From: Rhodospirillum sp.
GTDB lineage: Bacteria > Pseudomonadota > Alphaproteobacteria > Dongiales > Dongiaceae
Length of the DNA: 64,000 bases
Direction of reading: 5' to 3'
Assembly: GCA_013822765.1 (NCBI GenBank)
Contig: PNKY01000001.1
Location: 186,001 to 250,000, forward strand
In this document: one piece after another, positions 16,003 through 27,100 of the stretch
How the letters are laid out: the number at the start of each line of letters is the position of its first letter
How positions within the stretch are numbered: position 1 is the first letter of the stretch
Program-made: the position numbers and the translations under genes
Notes under the pieces: generated by a model
What the model was told of the DNA's origin: nothing
Seen by the model: only the letters and a program-made list of their open reading frames with translations
The model's database searches: none

Positions 16003-17073
16003 ATGGACATTTATTCCGCCATAAAGCCCGTTCTGTGGAGGCTTGATCCCGAACGCGCCCATCACCTTGCGTTATGGGCATTGGCTCACGGCTTGGTCCC
16101 CGCCGCGACCGAGCCTGAGGACCCCCGTCTCACTGTTGTCGCGCTCGGCCGCCGGTTCGCAAACCCGATCGGCCTCGCCGCCGGATTCGACAAGGACGCC
16201 AGAGTCTGGCGCCAGGCCGGGCGCCTAGGGTTCGGCTTTGTCGAGGTCGGCAGCGTCACGCCGCGCCCGCAATCCGGCAACCTGCAGCCGCGTCTGTTCC
16301 GGCTGGAACCGGACCGCGCCGTCATCAACCGCATGGGCTTTAACAACGCGGGCGTGGAGGCGATGGCGGCGCGGCTGGCAGCGCGACCGCGCGATGGTGC
16401 GCTCGTCCTCGGCATCAATCTCGGCAAGAACAAGGAGACCGAGGACGCCGCCGCCGACTACGAGATCGGCGCGCGCCGCCTGGGGCCGCTCGCGGACTAC
16501 ATGGTGATCAATGTCTCGTCGCCGAATACGCCCGGCCTGCGCGCTCTCCAGGGCAAGGCGCCGCTGGCGGCGCTAATAGCGCGCACCCACGGCGCGCTGG
16601 TCGAGGCGTGCGGCGCCAACCCGCCGCCGCTGTTGCTCAAGATCGCCCCCGACTTGACCGACCAGGATCTCGCGGACATTGCGGAGGTCGCATTGGAAGG
16701 CCGGCTCGCCGGCCTCATCGCCACCAACACCACCATCGCACGGCCAGCCGGGCTCGACCCGCGCCACGCATCGCAAGGCGGCGGCCTAAGCGGCCGGCCC
16801 TTGCTCGAGCCGTCGACCCGAATCCTGCGGGAGCTCCACCGCCTGACCCAGGGCCGGCTGCCCATCATCGGCGTCGGCGGCGTGGCGAGCGGGGCCGACG
16901 CCTATGCCAAGCTGCGCGCCGGCGCGACCCTGGTGCAGCTCTATTCCGCGCTGGTGTTCGAGGGGCCGGGTCTGGTGCGCCGCATCAAGCGCGAACTGCT
17001 GGATTGCCTGGAGCGCGATGGGCTGCGCACGATGGGCGAGGCGGTGGGGCTCGATCACCAGTCGGATTCTTAA
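16003..17073 (+). CDS. pyrD: Dihydroorotate dehydrogenase (quinone), class 2
   Basis: This enzyme oxidises dihydroorotate to orotate in pyrimidine synthesis and passes electrons to the quinone pool; it is a peripheral inner-membrane FMN enzyme. At 356 residues it has the class 2 N-terminal helix ('MDIYSAIKPVLWRLDPERAHHLAL'). Motifs include 'ANPIGLAAGFDKD', 'GFVEVGSVTPRPQSGN', 'RMGFNNAG', the catalytic-Ser segment 'NVSSPNTPGLR' and 'IIGVGGVASGADAY'. The TipF-like gene follows after 40 bp on the same strand, so the two are probably cotranscribed. Confidence 0.96.
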   Translation: MDIYSAIKPVLWRLDPERAHHLALWALAHGLVPAATEPEDPRLTVVALGRRFANPIGLAAGFDKDARVWRQAGRLGFGFVEVGSVTPRPQSGNLQPRLFRLEPDRAVINRMGFNNAGVEAMAARLAARPRDGALVLGINLGKNKETEDAAADYEIGARRLGPLADYMVINVSSPNTPGLRALQGKAPLAALIARTHGALVEACGANPPPLLLKIAPDLTDQDLADIAEVALEGRLAGLIATNTTIARPAGLDPRHASQGGGLSGRPLLEPSTRILRELHRLTQGRLPIIGVGGVASGADAYAKLRAGATLVQLYSALVFEGPGLVRRIKRELLDCLERDGLRTMGEAVGLDHQSDS

Positions 17074-17113
17074 TGCGGCGTTAACCGAGAACGCGCTAGG
17101 ACCTGGAACCAGC

Positions 17114-18403
17114 ATGTCGGGATTTCGTGCCTTTCTGCCCTGCCTGATCTACGTCGTGCCCGCCGCGCTGATCGCGCTCGGCCTGCCGCCGCGCGTCGCC
17201 GACCTGCCGCCCGCGACTGCACTCATCTTCGGATTGCTCGTGCTGCTTGGCGGTGCGCTGCTGCATCTCGGCTACGCCCTGGCGCGGTCGCGCGAACGCG
17301 CCGATGGCGAGATCGCCGGCGCGATGGAATCGGTCGCCCATCTCGAGCGCGTGCAGCGCCGGCTCGAAGGCGACCTCGCGCAGATGCGCAACGCGCTCTC
17401 CGACCTGCAGTCGCGGCCGGAGCAGAATGTCGGCGCGGTGGTCGCCGAAGTGAAAGTGCTGCAGTCGCTGGTGGAGCGGCTCTATTCCGCGCGCGCCGCA
17501 ACGGCCACGCCACAACCGGCCGCCCCCGCGTCGCCCGCTGCACCGGCAGCGAAGCCGGCCGCGCCGGCTGCGCCCGCAACCAATGGCGCGGCGTCCGGCG
17601 GCCCATCCCTGCCGATGCCGCCGGTCGCCGAAGGGCTGGACGAGCAGGAGATTCTCGACCTGGTGCGCGAAGGCCTGCGCGAGAATGCGGTCGAGCTCGC
17701 CTTGCAGCCGATCGTCAGCTTGCCGCAACGCAAGCGCCGCTTCTTCGAATGCTTCTCGCGCGTGCGCACCCACGACGGCGGGGTGATCGTGCCGGAGCAG
17801 TATCTCGAGGTGGCGGAGCGCCACGGCCTGGTGACGGCGATCGACAACCTGCTGCTGTTCCGCTGCATCCAGACCCTGCGGCGCATCCGCAAGAGCAACG
17901 CCAATGTCGGCTTCTTCCTCAACATCTCGCCCAACACGCTGGCCGATCGCGGCTTCTTCCGCGATTTCATCCAGCTGATGGCGCAGAACATCGAGCTGGC
18001 GCCGGCCCTGGTTTTCGAGTTCCCGCAGCGCGCCCTCGCGCAGGCCGACGACTCGCTGTGGCGCGACCTCGACCGCCTCGCCCAGATGGGCTTTCGCTTC
18101 TCGATCGACCAGGTCACCGATCTCGATCTCGACGCTGCCACTTTGTCGGGCCGTCACTTCCGTTTCCTGAAGCTGGAGGCCGGCCGCGTCACCGAAGCAG
18201 CGCGCAGCGGCCTGCTCGGCAACGATCCCAAGCTGCTCAAGCGCACGCTCGATTCCTACGCCATCGACCTGATCGTCGAACGCATCGAGACCGAGGCGAT
18301 GCTGCTGGAAGTGCTGGACCTGCACGTCGACTTCGGCCAGGGCTTCCTGTTCGGCGAGCCGCGCATCGCCAAGAGCGATGCATCGGGTACGCAGTTGAGT
18401 TGA
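17114..18403 (+). CDS. TipF-like membrane EAL-domain protein (degenerate EAL)
   Basis: A 429-residue protein: two membrane helices (~8-24, 33-57), a coiled coil (~58-125), an Ala/Pro-rich linker (~128-170) and a C-terminal EAL domain (~180-418). This order matches Caulobacter TipF, a c-di-GMP receptor that positions the flagellum. The EAL domain keeps Glu212 (FFECF), Asn270, Glu302, Lys353 and QG 409-410, but the DDFG motif is replaced by 'SIDQVTDL' (one Asp, 332). It therefore probably binds rather than hydrolyses c-di-GMP. The frame is open upstream inside pyrD; ATG 17114 is used because the membrane helix begins there. Confidence 0.85.
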   Translation: MSGFRAFLPCLIYVVPAALIALGLPPRVADLPPATALIFGLLVLLGGALLHLGYALARSRERADGEIAGAMESVAHLERVQRRLEGDLAQMRNALSDLQSRPEQNVGAVVAEVKVLQSLVERLYSARAATATPQPAAPASPAAPAAKPAAPAAPATNGAASGGPSLPMPPVAEGLDEQEILDLVREGLRENAVELALQPIVSLPQRKRRFFECFSRVRTHDGGVIVPEQYLEVAERHGLVTAIDNLLLFRCIQTLRRIRKSNANVGFFLNISPNTLADRGFFRDFIQLMAQNIELAPALVFEFPQRALAQADDSLWRDLDRLAQMGFRFSIDQVTDLDLDAATLSGRHFRFLKLEAGRVTEAARSGLLGNDPKLLKRTLDSYAIDLIVERIETEAMLLEVLDLHVDFGQGFLFGEPRIAKSDASGTQLS

Positions 18404-18491
18404 CCAGCCGGCGGGTCTTGCATTTCCGTTGACCGCGTCCTCCTCTCTCAGTTCTAGTGCCCGCCGTATCATTGATGTCACCAAGCCACCC

Positions 18492-19352
18492 ATGACCGTC
18501 CATATCCACGGCCTCGGCGAAATCGCGGATCGCTACGACGCCTTCATCCTTGATCTGTGGGGTTGCCTGCATGATGGCATCGTGGTCTATCCGGCCGCGC
18601 TCGAGGCTTTGTGCCGGCTGAAAGCCGCCGGCAAGCGCTCCATCATTCTCTCCAATGCTCCGCGCCGCGCGCGCGAGGTTGCGGCGCGCTGCGCGGAGAT
18701 GGGGATCACGCCGGATCTCTATGACTACATCCACACTTCGGGCGAGGAGACCTGGCAGGAGCTGGCGCAGAACGAGATCGCGGCGCTGCAGGGCCGCGGG
18801 CGCAAGCTCTATCCCATCATGGCGGCGCGCGATCGCGCGACGCTGGATGGAATCGATGTGGAGCTGGTCGACGAGCCGGCGCAGGCGGATTTCATGCTGG
18901 TGACCGGTACGGAGACCGGCAAGGAGGAGCTGGCTTCGTTCGATGCATTGCTGGCGCCGGCGGCGGCGCGCGGCGTGCCGCTGGTCTGCGCCAATCCCGA
19001 TCTGGTGGTGCATCGCGGTAGCGTCGAGGAGATCTGCGCCGGCTCGGTCGCGCAGCGCTATGAGATGCTGGGCGGGCCGGTGGTCTGGTTCGGCAAGCCG
19101 TATCCCGCGGTCTATCGGCGCATCCTGGCGGACTGCGACCTGAAACCAGCGCAACTGCTGTGCGTCGGCGACGCGCTGCGCACGGATGTCGCGGGCGGCA
19201 AGGGGATCGGCGCGGCCACTTTGTTCACCGTGGGCGGCATCCACCATCAGGAGCTGCTCGTAAACAACCAGTTGGACCTTGCCCGGCTGGAGGCCCTGTG
19301 CCGCAGGCTGGGCCACACGCCGGACTTCGCGATCGCGCATCTCGGCTGGTAA
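18492..19352 (+). CDS. HAD-superfamily class IIA hydrolase (TIGR01459-like)
   Basis: A cytosolic phosphatase-like protein of 286 residues. HAD motif I is 'YDAFILDLWGCLHDG', where the second Asp of DxD is replaced by Trp-Gly, as is usual in this subfamily. Motif II is 'KRSIILSNAPRR', the cap segment follows, and the C-terminal motifs are 'WFGKPYPAVYRRIL' and 'LLCVGDALRTDVAGGKGIG'. Substrates of the family are not established; sugar or nucleotide phosphates are typical for class IIA. An upstream in-frame TTG (18429) exists, but ATG 18492 gives the normal N terminus. The cyclase gene follows by 9 bp, suggesting cotranscription. Confidence 0.86.
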   Translation: MTVHIHGLGEIADRYDAFILDLWGCLHDGIVVYPAALEALCRLKAAGKRSIILSNAPRRAREVAARCAEMGITPDLYDYIHTSGEETWQELAQNEIAALQGRGRKLYPIMAARDRATLDGIDVELVDEPAQADFMLVTGTETGKEELASFDALLAPAAARGVPLVCANPDLVVHRGSVEEICAGSVAQRYEMLGGPVVWFGKPYPAVYRRILADCDLKPAQLLCVGDALRTDVAGGKGIGAATLFTVGGIHHQELLVNNQLDLARLEALCRRLGHTPDFAIAHLGW

Positions 19353-19361
19353 GCGGGGGAC

Positions 19362-21164
19362 ATGGCCGCCGTTTCGCAGACCTGGGAATGGGAGTTCGAG
19401 CATCCGCCGGAGGCGATGTGGCCGCTGCTGGCCGACACCGCGCGCTTCAACGAAGCCGCCAAGCTGCCCAAGCACCAGATCACCGAGATCCCGCAGCCCG
19501 ACGGCTCGGTGCATTATTTCGGGGCCGCCCGGATGGGACCGTTCGACATCAAGTGGCAGGAGAAGCCGGTCAACTGGGTGAGCGAGCAGTGGTTCGAGCA
19601 CACCCGCTATTTCTCGAGCGGACCGGTGAAAGTGCTGAGCGCCGAGTTCCATGTCGAGCCGCACAAGGGCGGCAGCCGCGCGCGCTACTCCATGTCGATC
19701 GAGCCAGCAAACCTGTTCGGCAAGCTGATCCTCGGCAAGATGTTCTCCGGCACCAAGGCGACCTTCACAAGGATGGTGGCCGAGGCCGCCTCTTTCGTGT
19801 CGGGCCAGCGGACCGAGCCGTTTCCGTTCGCCGCGCCGGCCATCAGCGACGAAGCCAAGCGCCGCGTCGACACCATGGTGGCGGAGATCGACGCCTCGCC
19901 CAACGGCCACGGCCTGGCGCGCAAGCTCGCCGACCACATCCTGGGAGCGCAGGAGGTTGACCTCTGGCGCGTGCGCCCACTCGCGCTGGCGCGCGTGTGG
20001 AACTGTCCGCCGCGCCACGCCATCGAAGTGTGTTTGCAGGCGGTGCGCGCCGGCCTTCTGCAACTACGTTGGGACCTGCTGTGCCCACGCTGCCGGGTGG
20101 CCAAGGGCTGGTCCGGCGGGCTCGATCGCCTGCCGCAGGGGGCGCATTGCTCGTCCTGCAACATCGACTACGAGCGCGACTTCTCCCGCAACGTCGAGGC
20201 CAGCTTCCATCCCGCGCCTGCGGTGCGCGCGCTGGAAAGCGGTGAATATTGCATGTGGGGCCCGATGTCGGTGCCGCACGTGAAGGCGCAGGTCCTGCTG
20301 CAGCCGGGCGAAATGCGCGAGCTGAAGGCGACGCTGCCGTTCGGTCCCTATCGCTACCGCACGCTGGAGCCCGGGCCGGAGGCGGAGGTCGATTGGCAGT
20401 CCGGCGGCATGCCCGAGCTGATTTTGGAAGACGGCACCGTGACAGCCGGTGCGCCGGCGCCGGCGGGTGCGCTGCGCCTCACCAACCGCGCGCAGCGGCC
20501 GCTGGTCGCCATTGTCGAAGATCGCAGCTGGGTCGCCGATGCGCTGACCGCCGACCGCGTGACGGCGCTGCAGACCTTCCGTGACCTGTTCTCCGACGAC
20601 GTGCTGCGTCCCGGTGACGAAGTCGCGGTCGGCCGCATCGCGCTGCTGTTCAGCGACCTCAAGGGCTCGACCGCGCTCTACCAGTCGATCGGCGATGCCA
20701 GCGCCTATCACCTGGTGCGCGACCATTTCGCTTTCATGGCCAAGGTCATCCGCGAGCATGAGGGCGCGATCGTGAAGACCATCGGCGACGCGGTGATGGC
20801 GGCCTTCGTGTCGCCGCGCCAGGCGGTCGCCGCCGCCATCGACATCCAGCGCCAGATCGCCGCCTTCAACCGCGAAAGCCATGTGGAGGACGGGGCGAGC
20901 CCGCCGATCGTCATCAAGCTCGGCGTGCATAGCGGCCCGACCATCGCCGTCACCCTCAACGACCGCCTGGATTACTTCGGCTCGACCGTCAACATGGCCG
21001 CCCGCCTCCAGGGCCAGAGCGAGGGTCGCGACATCGTGCTGTCGCCCGAGACCGCCGCCGATGTCACCGTGGCGCCGCTCCTGTCTGGGCTCTCGGCGGC
21101 CCGCGACGAGGCCACCCTGAAAGGCTTCGATCAACCGATCCGGTTTGTCCGCTTGAGGCCGTAA
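19362..21164 (+). CDS. Class III adenylate/guanylate cyclase with SRPBCC and DUF5939-like domains
   Basis: A 600-residue protein in three parts. Residues ~1-150 are a SRPBCC/START-like ligand fold ('WEWEFEHPPEAMWPLLADT'). Residues ~190-400 are a DUF5939-like region containing CPRC and CSSC pairs ('LLCPRCRVAKGW', 'HCSSCNIDYERDF') that could bind zinc. Residues ~420-590 are a class III cyclase domain. The cyclase shows 'LLFSDLKGST' (metal Asp), 'IVKTIGDAVMAAF' (second metal Asp) and 'YFGSTVNMAARLQG' (Asn and Arg for transition-state contact), so it should be active. The SRPBCC half suggests control by a hydrophobic ligand. It lies 9 bp after the HAD gene. Confidence 0.88.
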   Translation: MAAVSQTWEWEFEHPPEAMWPLLADTARFNEAAKLPKHQITEIPQPDGSVHYFGAARMGPFDIKWQEKPVNWVSEQWFEHTRYFSSGPVKVLSAEFHVEPHKGGSRARYSMSIEPANLFGKLILGKMFSGTKATFTRMVAEAASFVSGQRTEPFPFAAPAISDEAKRRVDTMVAEIDASPNGHGLARKLADHILGAQEVDLWRVRPLALARVWNCPPRHAIEVCLQAVRAGLLQLRWDLLCPRCRVAKGWSGGLDRLPQGAHCSSCNIDYERDFSRNVEASFHPAPAVRALESGEYCMWGPMSVPHVKAQVLLQPGEMRELKATLPFGPYRYRTLEPGPEAEVDWQSGGMPELILEDGTVTAGAPAPAGALRLTNRAQRPLVAIVEDRSWVADALTADRVTALQTFRDLFSDDVLRPGDEVAVGRIALLFSDLKGSTALYQSIGDASAYHLVRDHFAFMAKVIREHEGAIVKTIGDAVMAAFVSPRQAVAAAIDIQRQIAAFNRESHVEDGASPPIVIKLGVHSGPTIAVTLNDRLDYFGSTVNMAARLQGQSEGRDIVLSPETAADVTVAPLLSGLSAARDEATLKGFDQPIRFVRLRP

Positions 21165-21272
21165 TCCTAAAGTACGCCATCCGGCCTAACCCCTTCGTCC
21201 ATAACACAAATTATTAACGCCTCCCGGCTGAAGCTGGGCGGTCAGAATAGTTCGTCGTGCGGACGTGACGTG

Positions 21273-21839
21273 ATGAATGCGTTAGCATCGTCCCGCGCAA
21301 CGAGGGAGACCGGGTTGGGCGCGAGCGACATCGGCGAGATGACCGGCGATCGGGATTGGCGGGCGCGCTATTCCGAGTTCTGCGCGCGGGCCAAGGGGAC
21401 GAACGTCAACGACCGCACGCTGCTGGCGACCGACTACCTGAACCACGTCAACGAAATCATCATGCTGCTGGAACTGGTGCCGGATGCGCCGGAATGCCTG
21501 GAGGATTGCCGGGCCTGGCGGCCGATGAGCTACACCGAGCATTTCGAGGCGTCCTCAATCGCCGACCGCGACCTCGCGATCGAGGCCTACGCATTCTCGC
21601 CGCCGCAGTTCCGCGGCAATTTCGACCGGCTGATCGCGGAAATGCACCGCGTCATCGCCGGCGCGCTGGTCAGGGTGGAGGCGGCATCGGCCCAGGGCGA
21701 CGAGGACCGCGTGCGCCGCGTGATCGAACTGGCGGTCGTCGCGCTCAAGACCATGGTCGATCACGCCAGCTCCACCATCCATGGCGACGCCCAGGTCATG
21801 GACCAGGCCGCCATCGACGGCCTCATGGACATGATGTAG
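21273..21839 (+). CDS. Hypothetical protein, helical, 188 aa
   Basis: Not recognised. The sequence is predicted mainly helical with no membrane segment or signal peptide. It contains 'DYLNHVNEIIMLLELVPDAPECLEDCRAW' and a long C-terminal helical tail ending in Met-rich 'GLMDMM'. Composition and codon use match real genes of the window. The upstream 100 bp is AT-richer and probably holds its promoter. The GTG at 21270 directly precedes the ATG at 21273, and either could be used. It stands between the cyclase and mutase genes without tight spacing to either. Confidence 0.75.
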   Translation: MNALASSRATRETGLGASDIGEMTGDRDWRARYSEFCARAKGTNVNDRTLLATDYLNHVNEIIMLLELVPDAPECLEDCRAWRPMSYTEHFEASSIADRDLAIEAYAFSPPQFRGNFDRLIAEMHRVIAGALVRVEAASAQGDEDRVRRVIELAVVALKTMVDHASSTIHGDAQVMDQAAIDGLMDMM

Positions 21840-21930
21840 ATCGCGAGCGAAGTCTTTGGCGTTCCTAGACTTCCAATAATCCCGTCCGCTATAGTCGCCA
21901 GGCCGTTGCTGCACTGCGGAAGGGTCGTCT

Positions 21931-24081
<2,151 letters not shown>

Positions 24082-24151
24082 CATTCAAATGGAGTGATCC
24101 AGCCGGCGGGGATGGGGAAATCCTAGCGGGCGGGTCATGAGGGAGGATTGC

Positions 24152-27100
24152 ATGACTAATTTTCGCGGCCGGCGAACCCTGAGTCTCGCCGCCGCAGCCG
24201 TCACCGTTCTGTGGCTGATCGGTGTCGCCTGGTACATCTTCGAATTCATCGGTGTGGATGCGCTTGCAGGCATGCTGCCGCATGAGCTGGGCACGGTGGT
24301 CGCCGGCATCACGGCGCCGATCCTGCTGCTGTGGCTGCTGGTCGCCTTCGTGGTGCGCGGCCAGGCGCTCAAGGAGCACACCGACCTGCTGGCCAGCCGC
24401 CTCGCCGAGCTGACCTTTCCCGACTCATCGTCCGAGCATCGCATCAACTCGATCGCCGAGGCGCTGCGCCGTCAGGCCACCGATCTGCGTCTGGCGACCG
24501 AAGAAGCCGCGGCCGCGCTGGACGGCACGCGCGCCCTGTTCCGGTCCCAGGCCAGCGACATCGACACCGCCGCAAAGGCCGCACGCGCCCGCGGCGAGGA
24601 AGTCGAGAGCACGCTCGCGGAACAGCGCCGCCTCCTGACGGAAATCACGGGCATGGTGGAGAAGCAGCGCGAAGGCCTGAGCCAGACCGGCAAGGACCAG
24701 GCAGCCGCGATGGAAGCGGCGGCGGAAGAGAGCGCGCGCCGCATCACGCAGGTGCTGGACGGCAAGCGCAACGAGATCACGGCGGTGGTCGACCGCATCC
24801 TCGACCACGGCTCCAGCGTGCGCGACGCGGTGGAAACCCAGGCCGAGCGCCTGGGCGATCAGGTCGAGCAGTCGATGGGTCGCTTCCGCGAGCATATGAC
24901 CCAGCTCGCCGGCCGGATCGACGAGGCGACCGAGACCTCGCGCCACGAGACCAAGACCATGATCCAGGCGACCGAGGCGTCGCAGCGCGAATTCACCACT
25001 CACACCGAGACCCTGGCCGCGCAGATCCGCGGCAGCGCCAAGCAGATGAGCCAGCAGCTGACGCGCCTCGCCGACCAGGCGGTGGCGGCGGCCGAGAAGA
25101 CCGCTGCGGACAGCGCTGTGCTGGAACAGGCGAGCCGCGCCCAGGTGGAACGCTTGAGTGCCGCCGCGACCCTCGCGGGCGAGCAGTTCCGCCAGTCCTT
25201 CGACCGCCTGGCGACCGACGTCGGTGCCATGACACAATCGACCTCCGACCGGCTGGGCGAGCGCGAAAAGGCGATGCGCGCCGCGCTGGACGATAACAGC
25301 AAGCAGCTGGGCGACGCGACGATCGAGGCCGCCAAGTCCTTCGCCGACAAGGTCAGCGAGTTCAAGACCGCGCTGGCCGGCGCGACCGACGTGGCCACCC
25401 GGCAGACCACCGAGCTGCAGCAGCTGGTGGATCAGCAGAGCGGGCGCATGACCCTGGCGGCCGACGCCGCCTCGCAGCGCTTCCGCACCCACATCGACAG
25501 CCACGAGGCGAAGCTGGACGAACTGGCGCAGGTCGCGGCCAAGAAGGCCGACGACCTCGCCACTGCGATCCAGGCGCATGGCAGCATTCTGGAGGGCGCC
25601 GCCGGCCGCGGCTCCGAGAAGTTCGCCGATCTGCTGCGCAAGGAAGCGGCCAAGATCGACGAGCATCTGTTCGAGGTCGAGAAGCGCAATACCAAGCTCG
25701 GCACCGACATCGACAAGCAGGCCGAGCGGGTCGGCGGCATCATCGACAAGGCCGGCGAGCGCATCGCCGCCTATGTGACCGCACAGGAAACCAAGCTCGA
25801 CGATCTCGACAAGGCCGCAAGCGATCGCGTGGCCAAGCTCAGCGAGCAGATCGCCGCCCAGCGCGAGCAGCTGGTGGCGGCGGGCGAGCAAGCCGGCGAT
25901 GCCCTGCGCCAACGCATGGCGCTGCACACCATGGCGCTGGGCGAGACCTGGCGCGAGCAGCACACCAAGCTGTCGGAGCTGGTGCAGGCGCTGGAACAGC
26001 GCACCACCAATCTCGGCGACGAGCTGGAGACTCATGGCAAGCGCGCCACCCAGGTGGCGGCCGAAGGCGCCGACCGGTTCGGCGAGCGGCTCACCGAGCA
26101 CAGCGAGCGCATGCGCTCGCTGGAGCAGCAGGCGGCCGAGCATTGGCGCTCCGCCATCAGCGGTTACGGCGATTCGATTGCCGGCGCGTTGCAGGAGATC
26201 GACCGCCGCGCCGCCGCGCTGGCCGATGCGGCGGCGGGACAAAGCCGTTTGTTGTCGGAAGCCGCCGACCGCGCGGCGCAGACCCTGCGCGGCCAGCTCG
26301 ACGGCCATTCGCAGGCCCTGAGCGCCGTGGTCGACAGCCTGATCCGGCGCACCGGCGACTTGTCCGGCCTGGCGCTGGCGCACGGCGACAAGCTGAACGA
26401 GGCGACGGACCAGGTCGGGGCCAAGCTGAAGGACCAGCTCGACAAGCATCTGGTCGCGGTCCGCGATACTGCGGGCGAGCTGGAGAACCGCTCCACCGCG
26501 CTCGAACAGTCCATGCAGGCTGCTAACGCCAGGCTGCAGGATATGGCGCAGCAGGCGGCGGGTTCGCTGCACAGCCTGATGCGCGGGCAGTCGGACGAGT
26601 TCCTGAACGCGGCCGAACAGATAGGCACGCGCATCAAGGAGCTGCAGGGCGCCACCGTCGCGCAGCGCGACGAACTGATCGCGGCCGCCAAGCAGGCCGG
26701 CGCGTATCTGGAATCCGCGCTCAAGCTGCAGGCGCAGGAGATCGCGGCCACCGCTGCCGGGCTGGTGCAGCAGACTCACGGCCTCAGCGCTTCGGCCAAG
26801 GTGCAGGCTGAGCTGACCGGCCAGGGCCTCGCCGACATCGTCGCCAGCTTCGAGGAAGCGGCGCAACGCCAGGCTTCGCACCTGAAGGACGTGGCCGCCG
26901 CGGCCGCCAACGAAGCGACCAAGAATCTCGGCACCGAAAGCGAAGGCGTGCGCGCCTTGTTCCAGGACCTGGTCGATCGCGGCCGGGCCTTGTCGGACGC
27001 CGCCAACTCCCAGGCCGTCACCCTGGGCAAGGCCGCGGCGCAGGCCGCCGACGTCGCCATCGCCATGCGCGATGCGCTGTCCAAGCAGGCGCACGAGGCG

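Noticed and set aside
15738..16010. 90-codon minus-strand ORF between the S24-like regulator and pyrD
   Set aside because: It overlaps the regulator's ribosome site and spans the direct repeats, and its composition is unlike neighbouring genes; more likely regulatory DNA.
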